Source of the DNA: Pandoraea capi
GTDB lineage: Bacteria > Pseudomonadota > Gammaproteobacteria > Burkholderiales > Burkholderiaceae
NCBI RefSeq assembly: GCF_902459735.1
Contig: NZ_CABPRV010000002.1
Location: forward strand, 248,001-312,000
Length of the DNA stretch: 64,000 bases
Direction: 5' to 3'
Positions 17,195 through 26,885 of this stretch are shown here, piece after piece. A model generated the notes under the pieces. The model had not been told where the DNA came from. It ran no database searches and was given only the letters and a program-made list of their open reading frames with translations. The translations under genes and the position numbers were made by a program. The number at the start of each line of letters is the position of its first letter. Positions within the stretch are counted from its first letter, which is position 1.

Positions 17195-18090
17195 AGTTTG
17201 GACAGATCGATATGAAGGGTGGAGACGAGGTCGCGAATCTGGTTGTAGGCAGCGTCGGTCTGCGGCACGGTCTTGAGTGCCGGCGTGGCGTTGGCGGCCA
17301 TGAACTTCTGATCGGCTTGCGGCAGTTCCTTCAGGTCGAGATTCGAGAGAATCTTCGCCAGACGCGTCTTGAATTCGGCCGGCAGATCGCCGCGCACCGC
17401 CATCGGGTCGACCGGAATCGGGTCCGACTTCCACAGCGTCACGTAAGCCTTGTCGTCATACTCGCCATGCAGACGCGCGCTCGAAATTTCTTCGCTGTTC
17501 AGCTCGCCGGCTTCCACCTTGTGGTTACGCAGCGCTTCAAAAGAGGCCGTGTGGCTGCCCGCGTAGATCGCCTTGACGCCCTTGTCCGGATCGATGCCGT
17601 TCTTGCGCAGGCCGTAGGCCGGGAACAGGTGGCCGGAGGTCGATGCCGGATCGGCGTACGCGAACGACTTGCCAGCGGTGTCGGCGAGCGTTTTGACGCT
17701 CGATCCCGGCCACGTCACGATCGACGCGTAGTAGTTCTGCGGCGAGCCGTTTTCGTTGGCGAACGTGGCAACGGCTTCGGCGTGGGCGACCTGATGGGCA
17801 AGCACGTAGCCGAGCGGGCCGAACTGCGCGAATTCGAGCTTGTTGTTGCGCATCGCTTCGATCTCGGCGTTGTAGCTCGTGGCGATGTACAGCTCGACCT
17901 TGCAGCCGAGCTTGTCGCCGATCAGCTTGGCGATATCCGTATAGACCGGCAGCATGCGCGCCGACGATTCGTACGGCTCGACGCCGAAGCGCACGACACC
18001 GTTGTTCGGGCACTCGCCTGCGGCGTGGGCTGCGCCGCTGGCGACGGCAGCGAAGAAGGCGACAGCGGCGAAGCGTTTGATGGCTTTCAT
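17191..18090 (-). CDS. phnD: Phosphonate ABC transporter substrate-binding protein PhnD
   Basis: A 299-residue periplasmic binding protein. Residues 1-23 are a signal peptide (MKAIKRFAAVAFFAA... AHA), and the mature protein begins near AGECPNNGVVRFGVEPYES, the usual start of PhnD-type domains. The start at 18090 has GAGGG upstream; a longer reading to 18129 adds 13 residues before a signal peptide and is rejected. PhnD captures 2-aminoethylphosphonate or related phosphonates and hands them to PhnE. It is the first gene of the phnDCE-acyltransferase operon and diverges from phnF across a 240-base control region. Confidence 0.93.
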   Translation of the reverse strand: MKAIKRFAAVAFFAAVASGAAHAAGECPNNGVVRFGVEPYESSARMLPVYTDIAKLIGDKLGCKVELYIATSYNAEIEAMRNNKLEFAQFGPLGYVLAHQVAHAEAVATFANENGSPQNYYASIVTWPGSSVKTLADTAGKSFAYADPASTSGHLFPAYGLRKNGIDPDKGVKAIYAGSHTASFEALRNHKVEAGELNSEEISSARLHGEYDDKAYVTLWKSDPIPVDPMAVRGDLPAEFKTRLAKILSNLDLKELPQADQKFMAANATPALKTVPQTDAAYNQIRDLVSTLHIDLSKL

Positions 18091-18182
18091 GAATTCCCTC
18101 TGGGTTGTACTACGGGCCTGCGAAAACATTGCTGCGGATTCTAGAAATCGGATATGACAGAACCGTGATGCATTTATCTGAA

Positions 18183-18192
18183 CGTCTAGACG
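18183..18192. promoter_or_regulatory. Candidate PhnF operator, CGTCTAGACG palindrome
   Basis: A perfect 10-base palindrome containing GTCTAGAC, which fits the GT-N-TA-N-AC consensus of HutC-subfamily GntR regulators, the group PhnF belongs to. It lies in the phnD/phnF divergent gap, 93 bases before phnD and 139 bases before phnF. A second palindrome, GTGTCGACAC (18237-18246), and a weaker TTCTAGAA (18139-18146) lie in the same gap. Binding is inferred from the consensus. Confidence 0.55.
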
Positions 18193-18330
18193 AATCGGTT
18201 ACGGAAAATTACACAGGGGAAACATGACAATTTTGTGTGTCGACACGGCAAAGTCACACATCCATCACGGCTTGCGCACTACAATGCGCCCGGAACAATG
18301 AACATTTGAAGTACGGGGGATGACGTCGCT

Positions 18331-19116
18331 ATGACAGCGAGCGGGAGCGCAGTGTCGATGAGTAATGCGGGCAACGGTGGCAGCCCGGAGCGCGTGGAGC
18401 GCGGTGCGGGTGTGGCCGTCTGGCGCCAGATCGAGCAGATTCTGGCCAAAGAAATTGCGGCGAACGGGTTCGGTGACGACGGCCGTCTGCCCAGCGAGGG
18501 CGAACTGGCCAAGCGTTTCGATGTAAACCGCCATACGGTGCGCCGCGCCGTGATGGGACTGGCCGCGAACGGGCTCGTGAGCATCGAACAAGGTCGAGGC
18601 ACCTTCGTGCAGCGCGGCGCGATCGATTACCTGATCGGGCGACGCACTCGCTTCACCGAAAACCTGCGCCAGCAGCATCATGCGGCCGAAGGGGAGATGC
18701 TATCGGCCGCGCGGCTTCAGGCCGATGCGACCGTCGCGAAAGAACTGGCGTTGCGCGCCCGCGCGCCGGTATGGCGGATCGAGTCGCTGCATGCCGCCGA
18801 TGGCATACCGCTCACTTACGCCTGCAACTGGTATCCGGCAGCCCGCTTCCCCGACCTGCCGAGCCTGCTCGAAGAGGACAGCAGCATCACGCATGCCCTT
18901 GCGTTGATGGGCGTGCCGGATTATTTGCGCAAGTGGAGTCGTATCGGCAGTGTGCTGCCCGATGCCGAGATCGCCTGGCGACTTGGCGTCAATCGTCAGC
19001 AGCCGGTGTTGTGGGTCGAGAACGTCGACGTCGACCTGGACGGCGTGCCGATCAAGTACGGCATTACGCATTTCGCTGCGGACCGCGTGCAGTTGATGGT
19101 CGATACGTCGACGTAA
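18331..19116 (+). CDS. phnF: GntR/HutC-family regulator of phosphonate genes, PhnF-like
   Basis: A 261-residue regulator. A winged-helix GntR domain lies at about 28-100, with GDDGRLPSEGELAKRFDVNR and TVRRAVMGLAANGLVSIEQG. A UTRA effector-binding domain follows (~110-255), ending with the usual KYGITHFAADRVQLMVD. The ATG at 18331 has GGGGGA about 11 bases upstream; an internal ATG at 18358 is possible. It diverges from phnDCE, so it probably represses that operon until a phosphonate or related ligand binds. It ends one base before the convergent stop of the E1 gene. Confidence 0.9.
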   Translation: MTASGSAVSMSNAGNGGSPERVERGAGVAVWRQIEQILAKEIAANGFGDDGRLPSEGELAKRFDVNRHTVRRAVMGLAANGLVSIEQGRGTFVQRGAIDYLIGRRTRFTENLRQQHHAAEGEMLSAARLQADATVAKELALRARAPVWRIESLHAADGIPLTYACNWYPAARFPDLPSLLEEDSSITHALALMGVPDYLRKWSRIGSVLPDAEIAWRLGVNRQQPVLWVENVDVDLDGVPIKYGITHFAADRVQLMVDTST

Positions 19117-21861
19117 TCAGCACTGCCAGGACGCCGCCCGGCGAATGCCCTGCTTCCCGTAGCGCTCGCGCGCCTGCGCAACGATATCGGCACCGATGGC
19201 ACCGTCATCCTCAAGTGCCTTGAGGGCGGCGAGCACGATGGAGACGCGGTCCACTTCGAAGAACGCCCGCAGCGCCTGGCGCGTGTCGCTGCGCCCGAAG
19301 CCGTCGGTGCCGAGGGTGACGTAGCGACGCGGCACGAACGCGCGAATCGACTCCGGCAGCGCGCGCACGTAATCGGTGGCCGCCACGACGGGGCCGTCGC
19401 TTTGTTCCAGCATGCGTTGCACGTAGGGCTTGCGTGTGGCATCGCCATGCCGTTCGAGCCGCTCGGCGGCAATGCCGTCACGATGCAACTCCGTGAAACT
19501 CGTCACGCTCCAGACCCCGGCCCGGATCGACCAGTCCTCCTGCAACATCTTTTGCGCTGCGATCACTTCGGGAAGAATGGCGCCTGAGCCGAGCAGTTGC
19601 ACCTGAGCGCGGTGTCCACCGCCCGCCTTTGAGGCCTCGTCTGCATCCATCCGATAGATGCCTTTGACGATGCCTTCCCGGATCCCCTCCAGATCGCCGC
19701 CGGGGATGCCGGGTTGTGTGTAGTTCTCGTTCATCGCGGTGATGTAATAGAAAACATCACGCTGCTGCTGCATCATCTCGCGCATGCCTTCGTCGACGAT
19801 GACGGCCATCTCGTGAGCGAACGCGGGGTCGTACGCACGGCAATTCGGAATGGTGGACGCGTTGAGATGGCTCGTGCCGTCCTGATGCTGAAGCCCTTCC
19901 CCGCCCAGCGTCGTCTTTCCTGACGTCGCACCGATCAGGAAGCCGCGTGCACGCTGATCGGCGGCAGCCCAGATCAGATCGCCGATGCGCTGGAAACCGA
20001 ACATCGAGTAATAGATGTAGAACGGCAGCATCGGAAGGTTGTGCACGCTGTACGAGGTGGCAGCGGCAATCCACGACGATACCGCGCCCGCCTCCGAGAT
20101 CCCCTCCTCCAGAATCTGTCCGTCGATGTCCTCGCGGTAGTACAGCATCGAGCCCATGTCTTCCGGCTCGTACAACTGGCCCGCCGGCGAGTAGATGCCG
20201 ACCTGACGGAACATGTTGGCCATGCCGAAGGTCCGGGCTTCGTCCGCGACGATGGGCACGACGCGCGGGCCGAAGGCGTTGTCCTTGAGCAGCGCCGTCA
20301 TCATCCGCACCAGCGCCATCGTCGTCGACATTTCTCGCCGGGTATCGTCGAGCGCGAAACCCGCCCACTTGCGGATGTCCGGCACTGGCAGCGAGGTGTC
20401 GGCCATTCGACGCCGACGTGGCAGGAATCCGCCCAACGCAGCGCGCTTCTCAAGCAGATATCGCATCTCGGGGCTATCGACAGCGGGTTTATAGAACCGC
20501 AGCGCTTCGACATCGTCATCCGACAGCGGCACGCGGAAGCGGTCGCGAAACGCCTTGAGATCGTCTGCGTCGAGCTTCTTCTGCTGGTGGGTCGTCATGC
20601 GTCCCTGCCCGGCAGTGCCCATACCGAAGCCCTTCATCGTCTTGGCGAGAATCACCGTCGGTTGCCCGCGATGCGCAGCGGCCTGTGCGTAGGCCGCGTA
20701 AAGCTTGCGAACGTCGTGTCCGCCTCGGCGCAGGCGGTCGATATCGGCGTCCGAGAGTTGCGCCGCGAGTGCGGCAAGCTCAGGATTCTGGCCGAAGAAT
20801 CGCTCGCGATTGTAGGCGCCGTCGTTCGCGGAGAACGTCTGGAACTGTCCGTCGACCGTGTTGGCGAAGGCGCGCAGCAAGGCGCCGTGCGTGTCGCGTG
20901 CAAACAGCGGATCCCAGTCGGACCCCCACACCACTTTGATGACGTTCCATCCTGCGCCGACGAAGTGCGCTTCGAGTTCGTCGATGATGCGACCGTTGCT
21001 TCGGACCGGACCGTCCAGCCGTTGCAGGTTGCAGTTGATGACGAACACCAGATTGTCGAGATGCTCCCGGGCGGCGAGCGAGAGCGCGCCCATCGATTCC
21101 GGCTCGTCCATCTCGCCATCACCGAAGAACCCCCAGACCTTGCGGCCCTCGGTGTTGGCGAGCTTGCGTGCCGCCAGATAGCGCATGAAGCGCGCCTGAT
21201 AGATGGCGTTGATCGGACCGATGCCCATCGAGCCCGTCGGGAATTGCCAGAATTCCGGCATCAGCCATGGGTGCGGATACGAGCACAGGCCCGGGCCATC
21301 GATTTCGCGACGGTAATGTTCGAGATGCGTCTCGCTCAGGAACCCTTCCAGATAGGCGCGCGCATAAACCCCCGGGGACGAGTGCGGCTGGAAATACACG
21401 AGGTCGCCTGACCCGGGTGCGCCGTCCGGCTGACTCGCCCGGAAAAAGTGATTGAAACCGACTTCGAACAGATCTGCGGCCGAGGCGTAGCTGGCGATGT
21501 GTCCGCCGAGTTCGCCGTACGCTCGGTTGGCGCGCACGACCATCGCCAGCGCATTCCAGCGCAAGGCACCGGCGAGTTTTTCTTCGAGTTCGAGATTGCC
21601 CGGATAGTGGGGCTCGTCGGCAGCGGGGATCGAGTTGCGGTAAGGCGTGATCTGCGGTCGGTTCGACGTCACGCCCATCGACAACGCGTGTTCCGACAAA
21701 CGGTCGAGCAGATACTGTGCGCGCGGCTTGCCGAGGTGACGCACGACGCCGTCGAGCGCGTCCAGCCACTCCATGGTTTCCTGCGCATCGGTGTCGTTCG
21801 GATCGACCCGCTGCCATCCGACAAGACCCGAAATTCGGCTTTCGCCCGACATGTCCGTCAT
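19117..21861 (-). CDS. Homodimeric 2-oxoacid dehydrogenase E1 (AceE/MdeB type)
   Basis: A 914-residue thiamine-diphosphate enzyme of the AceE type, which decarboxylates a 2-oxoacid and passes the acyl group to a lipoyl E2. The cofactor motif GDGEMDEPES (247-256) with NCN (276-278) is intact, as are PHSSPGVYARAYLEGFL (159-175) and the central and transketolase-like parts. The ATG at 21861 has AGGAGA with 7-base spacing. E2 and E3 genes are not adjacent, unlike the housekeeping aceEF. It diverges from an Lrp-family gene; MdeB of Pseudomonas, an AceE-like E1 linked to methionine-derived 2-oxobutyrate, has the same pairing with MdeR. Substrate (2-oxobutyrate rather than pyruvate) is therefore inference. 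Confidence 0.9.
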   Translation of the reverse strand: MTDMSGESRISGLVGWQRVDPNDTDAQETMEWLDALDGVVRHLGKPRAQYLLDRLSEHALSMGVTSNRPQITPYRNSIPAADEPHYPGNLELEEKLAGALRWNALAMVVRANRAYGELGGHIASYASAADLFEVGFNHFFRASQPDGAPGSGDLVYFQPHSSPGVYARAYLEGFLSETHLEHYRREIDGPGLCSYPHPWLMPEFWQFPTGSMGIGPINAIYQARFMRYLAARKLANTEGRKVWGFFGDGEMDEPESMGALSLAAREHLDNLVFVINCNLQRLDGPVRSNGRIIDELEAHFVGAGWNVIKVVWGSDWDPLFARDTHGALLRAFANTVDGQFQTFSANDGAYNRERFFGQNPELAALAAQLSDADIDRLRRGGHDVRKLYAAYAQAAAHRGQPTVILAKTMKGFGMGTAGQGRMTTHQQKKLDADDLKAFRDRFRVPLSDDDVEALRFYKPAVDSPEMRYLLEKRAALGGFLPRRRRMADTSLPVPDIRKWAGFALDDTRREMSTTMALVRMMTALLKDNAFGPRVVPIVADEARTFGMANMFRQVGIYSPAGQLYEPEDMGSMLYYREDIDGQILEEGISEAGAVSSWIAAATSYSVHNLPMLPFYIYYSMFGFQRIGDLIWAAADQRARGFLIGATSGKTTLGGEGLQHQDGTSHLNASTIPNCRAYDPAFAHEMAVIVDEGMREMMQQQRDVFYYITAMNENYTQPGIPGGDLEGIREGIVKGIYRMDADEASKAGGGHRAQVQLLGSGAILPEVIAAQKMLQEDWSIRAGVWSVTSFTELHRDGIAAERLERHGDATRKPYVQRMLEQSDGPVVAATDYVRALPESIRAFVPRRYVTLGTDGFGRSDTRQALRAFFEVDRVSIVLAALKALEDDGAIGADIVAQARERYGKQGIRRAASWQC

Positions 21862-22016
21862 GGCATTTCTCCTCGATCTACAGCATTTATCGGTATCGCT
21901 GACTGAAGATCATGGTACGCGGGCGGACGAAGAATAGGCCTCTGAATTGCGGCGATTCGCGCGCTGATATAGGCTAGTTATTCCGATTTCTCGCCAATTT
22001 CAGGAATATTTCTACT

Positions 22017-22544
22017 GTGACGACTTTGCCCAAGCATCTGGACCGGACTGACATCGCGATCCTCGCCGAATTGCAGAAGGATTCGAGGATCACCAACGCG
22101 GAATTGGCCCGCGCGGTGCATCTGTCCCCAACGCCTTGTTTCAACCGCGTACGTGCGCTGGAGAAACTGGGGCTGTTCAAGGAGCGCGTCACGTTGCTCA
22201 ACCCCGAGCCGCTGGGGTTGCATATCAACGTATTCATTCAGGTCCGGCTGGAAAAACAGGGCGAAGAAGCGTTGATGAACTTCGAGCACGCGATCGCCGA
22301 GCGTCCGGAGGTGATGGAGTGCTATCTGATGACGGGCGACGCCGATTACCTGCTGCGCGTGGTCATGCCCGACATGAAGACGCTGGAGCGCTTCATCGTC
22401 GAGCATCTCACCAAGATTCCGGGCATCTCCAACATTCGTTCGAGCTTTGCGCTCAAGCAGGTGCGCTACAAGACGGCCCTGCCGTTACCGACGGCCGGCC
22501 TGACGTTGGCCGAGCCCGATAACGACACCCAGGAGTGGGCGTAG
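22017..22544 (+). CDS. Lrp/AsnC-family transcriptional regulator
   Basis: A 175-residue regulator starting at GTG 22017, with AGGAA about 11 bases upstream. The N-terminal helix-turn-helix (about 8-60) includes [19 protein letters not shown] and the recognition helix around [17 protein letters not shown]. The AsnC effector domain follows (70-150), with [18 protein letters not shown]. The C-terminal ~20 residues are extra. It diverges from the E1 gene (155-base gap), so it probably senses an amino acid or 2-oxoacid and activates that gene, as MdeR does for mdeB. Confidence 0.9.
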   Translation: MTTLPKHLDRTDIAILAELQKDSRITNAELARAVHLSPTPCFNRVRALEKLGLFKERVTLLNPEPLGLHINVFIQVRLEKQGEEALMNFEHAIAERPEVMECYLMTGDADYLLRVVMPDMKTLERFIVEHLTKIPGISNIRSSFALKQVRYKTALPLPTAGLTLAEPDNDTQEWA

Positions 22545-22546
22545 TC

Positions 22547-22906
22547 TCACAACAGCTTCGGCACCGACGAGGCGAGCAACGCGATGCCCGACGCCGTGAG
22601 CAGGGACAGGACGATCTGACGGAAGCGCGCTTCGCTCAGGCCGATATAGAGCTTGGCCCCGAGGAACGTCGGGATCAGCATCGCGGGCGCGACGATGGCG
22701 AACAACGGGATCGCGGCCCGGGTGACGACGCCCGTCGCGAGATAGGCCCCCATCGTCACGACCAGCATCGCGAGATTGAAATTCTGGATGACGGCGCGTT
22801 GAGTGTCCTTCTCGAAGCCCCTGAGCGTGCACCACAGCGTTGGCAGTATGCCGGCAAATCCGGCGACGACAGCCCCGACGGCCGTCAACAAATAGATCTC
22901 GAACAT
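22547..22906 (-). CDS. Half-size TauE/SafE-like membrane protein (possible fragment)
   Basis: A 119-residue hydrophobic protein with about four membrane segments. It resembles one half of TauE/SafE exporters: a glycine-rich first helix (GAVVAGFAGILPTLWCTLRG), a middle NFNLAMLV segment, and the typical end GLSEARFRQIVLSLLTASGIALL. Full TauE/SafE proteins are about 250 residues with two such halves; the other half is absent, because only ~150 bases separate this start from the aldehyde dehydrogenase terminator. It starts at ATG 22906, with GGGAAGA upstream, so it may still be translated as a homodimerising half or be a decayed remnant. Its stop is 2 bases from the convergent lrp-like stop. Confidence 0.6.
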   Translation of the reverse strand: MFEIYLLTAVGAVVAGFAGILPTLWCTLRGFEKDTQRAVIQNFNLAMLVVTMGAYLATGVVTRAAIPLFAIVAPAMLIPTFLGAKLYIGLSEARFRQIVLSLLTASGIALLASSVPKLL

Positions 22907-23050
22907 CGTGTCTTCCCGAGTCAGCCAACACGGATACGTCGCCAGGAGATTTCGGCATCCTGACACTCAGGAAGATTGTGGTGAGTTTCACTGGCAGGAC
23001 AATCCGATCTGCGGATGTCTGCATACGCATTTGCTTATGCGGTGGCGCAG

Positions 23051-23090
23051 CAAAATAAAAAACGCGGCGTCCGATGTGCGGACGCCGCGT
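23051..23090 (-). terminator. Intrinsic terminator of the aldehyde dehydrogenase unit
   Basis: A 12-base-pair GC-rich stem, ACGCGGCGTCCG (23062-23073) and CGGACGCCGCGT (23079-23090), with a 5-base loop, followed on the minus strand by a T-rich run (bases 23061 down to 23051). It lies 29 bases past the aldehyde dehydrogenase stop. Confidence 0.92.
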
Positions 23091-23118
23091 CGTCAAGCCA
23101 TGCCAGAAAAGTGAGACG

Positions 23119-24564
23119 TTAGTTCGCCATGACCGAAACAGCCTTCGTCACCAGGTAGGCTTCCATGGCTTCCGGTCCACCTTCCGAACCGTAGCCCGAA
23201 TCCTTCACGCCGCCGAACGGCATTTCGGGCGACGGGGCCGCCGGTTGGTTGATCCACAACATGCCGACTTCCATCTGCTGCGAGAGCAGATGCACGTTGC
23301 GGAACGACTGCGTGAAGGCATAGCCGGCCAGCCCGTACGGCAGACGGTTGGCTTCGGCAATCGCGTCTTCCAGCTTGTCGAAGCCGCGAATCGCAGCGAC
23401 CGGGCCGAACGGCTCGTTGTTGAACACGTCCGCGTCGAGCGACACGTCGGTCAGCACCGTCGGCGCGAAGAAGTTGCCGGAGGAGCCGACACGCTCGCCA
23501 CCTGTCGCGACCGTCGCGCCGGTCTTGCGGGCGTTCTCGATCACGTGGCTCATGGCCGTCAGGCGACGTGCGTTGGCGAGCGGGCCGAGCGTGGTGCCTT
23601 CGGCCAAACCGTCGCCCAGCTTCAGGCTTTCGGCGTGTTTGACGAGCGCCTTCGCGAATTCGTCCTTCACGCTGTTGTGCACCAGAAAACGCGTCGGCGA
23701 GATGCAGACCTGACCGGCGTTGCGGAACTTGGCGCCACCGGCAGCCTTGACGGCCAGCGCGAGGTCGGCGTCTTCGGCGACGATCACCGGTGCGTGGCCG
23801 CCCAGTTCCATCGTGGCGCGCTTCATGTGCAGGCCGGCCAACGAGGCCAGCTGCTTGCCGACCGGCGTCGAGCCGGTGAAGGTGACCTTGCGAATGATCG
23901 GATGCGGAATCAGGTAGCTGGAGATTTCCGCCGGATCGCCGAAGACAAGGCCGACCACACCGGCCGGCACGCCCGCGTCGACGAACGCTTGCAGCAGCGC
24001 CGCCGGCGATGCCGGGGTTTCTTCCGGCGCCTTGACCAGGAACGAACAGCCGCAGGCCAGCGCGGCACTCAGCTTGCGCACGACCTGATTGACCGGGAAG
24101 TTCCACGGCGTGAACGCGGCGACCGGGCCGATCGGTTCCTTGAGCACGGTCTGCTGGGCGCTCAGATTACGCGACGGCACGACGCGGCCGTACACACGCA
24201 TCCCTTCGTCGGCAAACCATTCGATGATGCCGGCGCCGGAGAGCACTTCGATGCGTGCTTCGGCGAACGGCTTGCCTTGTTCCTGCGTCATCAGACGGGC
24301 AATCGAATCGGCACGCTCGCGCACCAGTGCGGCAGCCTTGCGCATCGTGACGGCACGCTCGGCGGCCGGCACCTTGCGCCAGACGGCGAATCCGCGTTGT
24401 GCGGCATCGAGGGCACGATCCAGATCGGCGATGCCCGCATGCGCGACTTTACCGATGACATTGCCCGTTGCCGGGTTGACGACGTCGAGCGTCTTGCCGC
24501 TGGCGGCATCGCACCACTCGCCGTTAATCAGAAGCCGGGTGTCTGCATATCCTGACGTAACCAT
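23119..24564 (-). CDS. NAD(P)-dependent aldehyde dehydrogenase, succinate-semialdehyde type
   Basis: A 481-residue aldehyde dehydrogenase. Seen: PWNFP (153-157), nucleotide-binding FTGSTPVG (229-236), general base Glu253 in ELGG and catalytic Cys287 in GQVCISPTR. The KAPEETP motif (178-184) in place of KPSEETP is a variant common in the GabD-like group. The start ATG at 24564 has AGGAAA 6 bases upstream; the open frame runs much further upstream into the alcohol dehydrogenase gene but is not conserved there. It follows an iron alcohol dehydrogenase by 68 bases, so the pair probably oxidises a hydroxyacid or diol to an acid via an aldehyde, for example 4-hydroxybutyrate to succinate; this pairing is inference. 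Confidence 0.92.
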   Translation of the reverse strand: MVTSGYADTRLLINGEWCDAASGKTLDVVNPATGNVIGKVAHAGIADLDRALDAAQRGFAVWRKVPAAERAVTMRKAAALVRERADSIARLMTQEQGKPFAEARIEVLSGAGIIEWFADEGMRVYGRVVPSRNLSAQQTVLKEPIGPVAAFTPWNFPVNQVVRKLSAALACGCSFLVKAPEETPASPAALLQAFVDAGVPAGVVGLVFGDPAEISSYLIPHPIIRKVTFTGSTPVGKQLASLAGLHMKRATMELGGHAPVIVAEDADLALAVKAAGGAKFRNAGQVCISPTRFLVHNSVKDEFAKALVKHAESLKLGDGLAEGTTLGPLANARRLTAMSHVIENARKTGATVATGGERVGSSGNFFAPTVLTDVSLDADVFNNEPFGPVAAIRGFDKLEDAIAEANRLPYGLAGYAFTQSFRNVHLLSQQMEVGMLWINQPAAPSPEMPFGGVKDSGYGSEGGPEAMEAYLVTKAVSVMAN

Positions 24565-24632
24565 ATGAATTTCCTGAGAACAATTGGGCAATGGGGTGAG
24601 GCGCACCGGACATCCGCGCGCCTCGCCGCGTT

Positions 24633-25781
24633 TTACATCGACGCTTCCAGCATCTCGCGGTAATCCTCGGGGGAGGCCTCTCGCGGGTTGGTCTTGTGGC
24701 TGTGATCTTTCAGCGCACCCTCGATGATGCGCGGGAATAGCTCGCGAGTCACCCCCAGTTCCGCAAGCCCCGAGGGAAGACCGAGCTTCGCCGTCATGTC
24801 GGCAACCGCCGGACCGACGTCGTCGCCCGATGTTAGGCCCATTGCCTGCGCCAGACGGTTGAGTTTCGCGTCTTGCTGCATTGACGGCGCTGCATGGTTG
24901 AACGCGATCACGGCAGGCAACAGGATAGCGTTGAGCGTGCCGTGATGCAGACGAGGATTGATGCCCCCCAGCGAATGGCTCAGGCTGTGCACGCATCCCA
25001 GCCCTTTCTGGAATGCCAGCGCCCCTTGCATCGACGCACTCATCATGTTCAGGCGCGCCTCGCGATCGGACGGCTCGCGCGTCGCCCGCTCGATGTGACG
25101 CCACGCGCGCCACAGGCCGTCGAGCGCAATACCGTCGGCGGGCGGATTGAACGCGGGGGCCATGAACGTCTCCATGCAGTGTGCGATGGCGTCCATGCCG
25201 GTGGCGGCGGTCAGCCCGGCGGGCAAGCCCAGCGTCAACGCCGGATCGCAGATCGCCACGCGCGGCACGACGTACGGGGAGATCACGCCGACTTTGCGAC
25301 CGTCGTCGAGGATCAGGATGGCGCCACGGCCGACTTCACTGCCGGTGCCCGCAGTCGTCGGAATGGCAATGACGGGTGCGGTTGCCGAGGTAATACGCGC
25401 GACGCCGCCCTCGATGACCGCGAATTTCTGAAGCGGCCCCTCATGCGTGGCGCACACCGCCACCCCCTTGGCCAGATCGATCGACGAGCCGCCGCCAAGG
25501 GCAATGACGCCGTCGCACGTGTTGGCGTGGTACATGGCGACGGCCTCGCGTACGACCGATTCGTTCGGGTTCGGCGGCGTCTGGTCGAAGACGGGTATCG
25601 GCTGATCCGCGCCCAATGTGCCCAATGCGTCCAGAACGGTATCGAGCAGCCCGGCCGCGCGAATACCGGCGTCCGTCACGATCAGCGGGCGGCGCATGCC
25701 GATGCGCTCGCACTCGCTGCCGAGCAGACGAATCGTGTCGTAGCCGAACTGGATCTGGGTGATGTAGTTGATGAGGGACAT
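24633..25781 (-). CDS. Iron-containing (type III) alcohol dehydrogenase
   Basis: A 382-residue group III metal-dependent alcohol dehydrogenase. The NAD-binding GGGSSID lies at 96-102 and [10 protein letters not shown] at 141-150. Probable metal ligands by comparison with FucO are Asp197, His201, His265 and His280 ([30 protein letters not shown]). All are intact. It is the first gene of a two-gene unit with the aldehyde dehydrogenase, and diverges from a LysR gene with shared motif sites between them. Family members include 4-hydroxybutyrate and lactaldehyde dehydrogenases; the substrate here is unproven. The ribosome-binding site is weak. Confidence 0.9.
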   Translation of the reverse strand: MSLINYITQIQFGYDTIRLLGSECERIGMRRPLIVTDAGIRAAGLLDTVLDALGTLGADQPIPVFDQTPPNPNESVVREAVAMYHANTCDGVIALGGGSSIDLAKGVAVCATHEGPLQKFAVIEGGVARITSATAPVIAIPTTAGTGSEVGRGAILILDDGRKVGVISPYVVPRVAICDPALTLGLPAGLTAATGMDAIAHCMETFMAPAFNPPADGIALDGLWRAWRHIERATREPSDREARLNMMSASMQGALAFQKGLGCVHSLSHSLGGINPRLHHGTLNAILLPAVIAFNHAAPSMQQDAKLNRLAQAMGLTSGDDVGPAVADMTAKLGLPSGLAELGVTRELFPRIIEGALKDHSHKTNPREASPEDYREMLEASM

Positions 25782-25793
25782 AGTGGATGACGA

Positions 25794-25812
25794 AAAGTTA
25801 TAGGAGCGCTAT
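25794..25812 (+). promoter_or_regulatory. Regulatory motif copy 1, AAAGTTATA...CGCTAT
   Basis: AAAGTTATAGG followed by AGCGCTAT, 13 bases upstream of the alcohol dehydrogenase start on the other strand. It shares AAAGTTATA plus CGCTA with two other sites near the same LysR gene. The first ten bases, AAAAGTTATA (25793-25802), are exactly inverted at 25881-25890. Confidence 0.5.
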
Positions 25813-25873
25813 GCTCACGCAGCGATATCGCAGTGTATGGCCCATCACGTCGCGGCGATATTGACAGCATTTG

Positions 25874-25889
25874 ATAGCGATATAACTTT
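25874..25889 (-). promoter_or_regulatory. Regulatory motif copy 2, inverted, next to the LysR start
   Basis: On the minus strand this reads AAAGTTATATCGCTAT. It ends 12 bases before the LysR ATG and forms an inverted pair with copy 1, as expected for a divergent LysR-controlled promoter. An additional palindrome, GCGATATCGC (25822-25831), lies between the two. Confidence 0.5.
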
Positions 25890-25900
25890 TCATCAAGACA

Positions 25901-26851
25901 ATGACGCCCCCTTCCCTTAACTCGATCATCTCCCGGCTGCACGTCAAGCAGCTTCGTCTGCTTATCGCCATCGAGGAGCACGGGTCGTTGCTGGGGGCGG
26001 CGAAGCAACTTGCCATGACGCAGCCGGGGGCCAGCAAGGCGCTGCATGAGATCGAGACGACGTTCGGCACGGCGTTGTTCGAGCGCTCGAACCGCGGGCT
26101 CGAGCCCAATGCCGTCGGGCATTGCGTGATTCGCTATGCGCGTCTGATCCAGTCAGATCTCGCGCATCTGCGTGAAGAGATGGTCGGCATCATGCGCGGC
26201 CACGGTGGACGCGTTTCGGTCGGCGTCATCATGGGGGCCGTGCCGTTGCTGACCGATGCCATTACGTCCGTGAGCGAGGTGCAGCCGGAAATGTCCATCG
26301 AAATCGTGGAGGACACGAGCGCCACGTTGCTCAGCCAGATCGACGCCGGCCGGCTCGACCTCGCCGTGTGCCGTACGAGCGTCAGTCAGACGCCGTACCT
26401 CTACGACAGCGTGTTCGTGCAGGACGAAACGCTGGCGGTGATCGCCAGTTCGGCCCACCCGCTGGCCAATGCGGCGAGCGTCTCCCTGGAGACACTTGCC
26501 GACTACCGCTGGGTGGTCTACCGGGCGAACATGCCGATGCGTCGACTGCTGGAGCGGGAATTCCACGACGCCGGCTTGCGATTCCCGGCACATTTACTGG
26601 AAACGACATCGGCCTTCGCCACCGTTTCGCTGTTGCAGAAGAACCCTGCGTTGGTCGCACTGGTATCGATCGACGTGGCCCGTTTCTATACCGAGCACGG
26701 CGTGGCCTGTACGCTCCCGCTGCAACTCTCATCGCTCAGCGAGCCGTACGAACTGGTGACGCGCCGTGGCGCCCCCACATCCCATGGCGCCCGTATGCTG
26801 ATGGACGCCATCGTCGCCAACGGCGCCACCCGGTATGCGTCTCTCACATGA
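25901..26851 (+). CDS. LysR-family transcriptional regulator
   Basis: A 316-residue LysR regulator. The helix-turn-helix (about 14-73) contains IAIEEHGSLLGAAKQLAMTQ and PGASKALHEIE; the effector domain (~98-305) follows. The C terminus fits GbpR/CbnR-like regulators of small acids. ATG 25901 gives the standard length, although no strong ribosome-binding site is visible. It diverges from the alcohol/aldehyde dehydrogenase genes and is followed on the same strand by an MHS transporter. Shared motif sites at 25794, 25874 and 26886 suggest that it controls both units. Confidence 0.9.
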   Translation: MTPPSLNSIISRLHVKQLRLLIAIEEHGSLLGAAKQLAMTQPGASKALHEIETTFGTALFERSNRGLEPNAVGHCVIRYARLIQSDLAHLREEMVGIMRGHGGRVSVGVIMGAVPLLTDAITSVSEVQPEMSIEIVEDTSATLLSQIDAGRLDLAVCRTSVSQTPYLYDSVFVQDETLAVIASSAHPLANAASVSLETLADYRWVVYRANMPMRRLLEREFHDAGLRFPAHLLETTSAFATVSLLQKNPALVALVSIDVARFYTEHGVACTLPLQLSSLSEPYELVTRRGAPTSHGARMLMDAIVANGATRYASLT

Positions 26852-26885
26852 TGCTGGAACGTGCAGGCATCGCCAGCCTTGAGAG

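Noticed and set aside
17194-17434. Longer phnC reading from 17434
   Set aside because: The extra 80 codons lie inside phnD in another frame; GTG 17194 gives the usual 4-base overlap.
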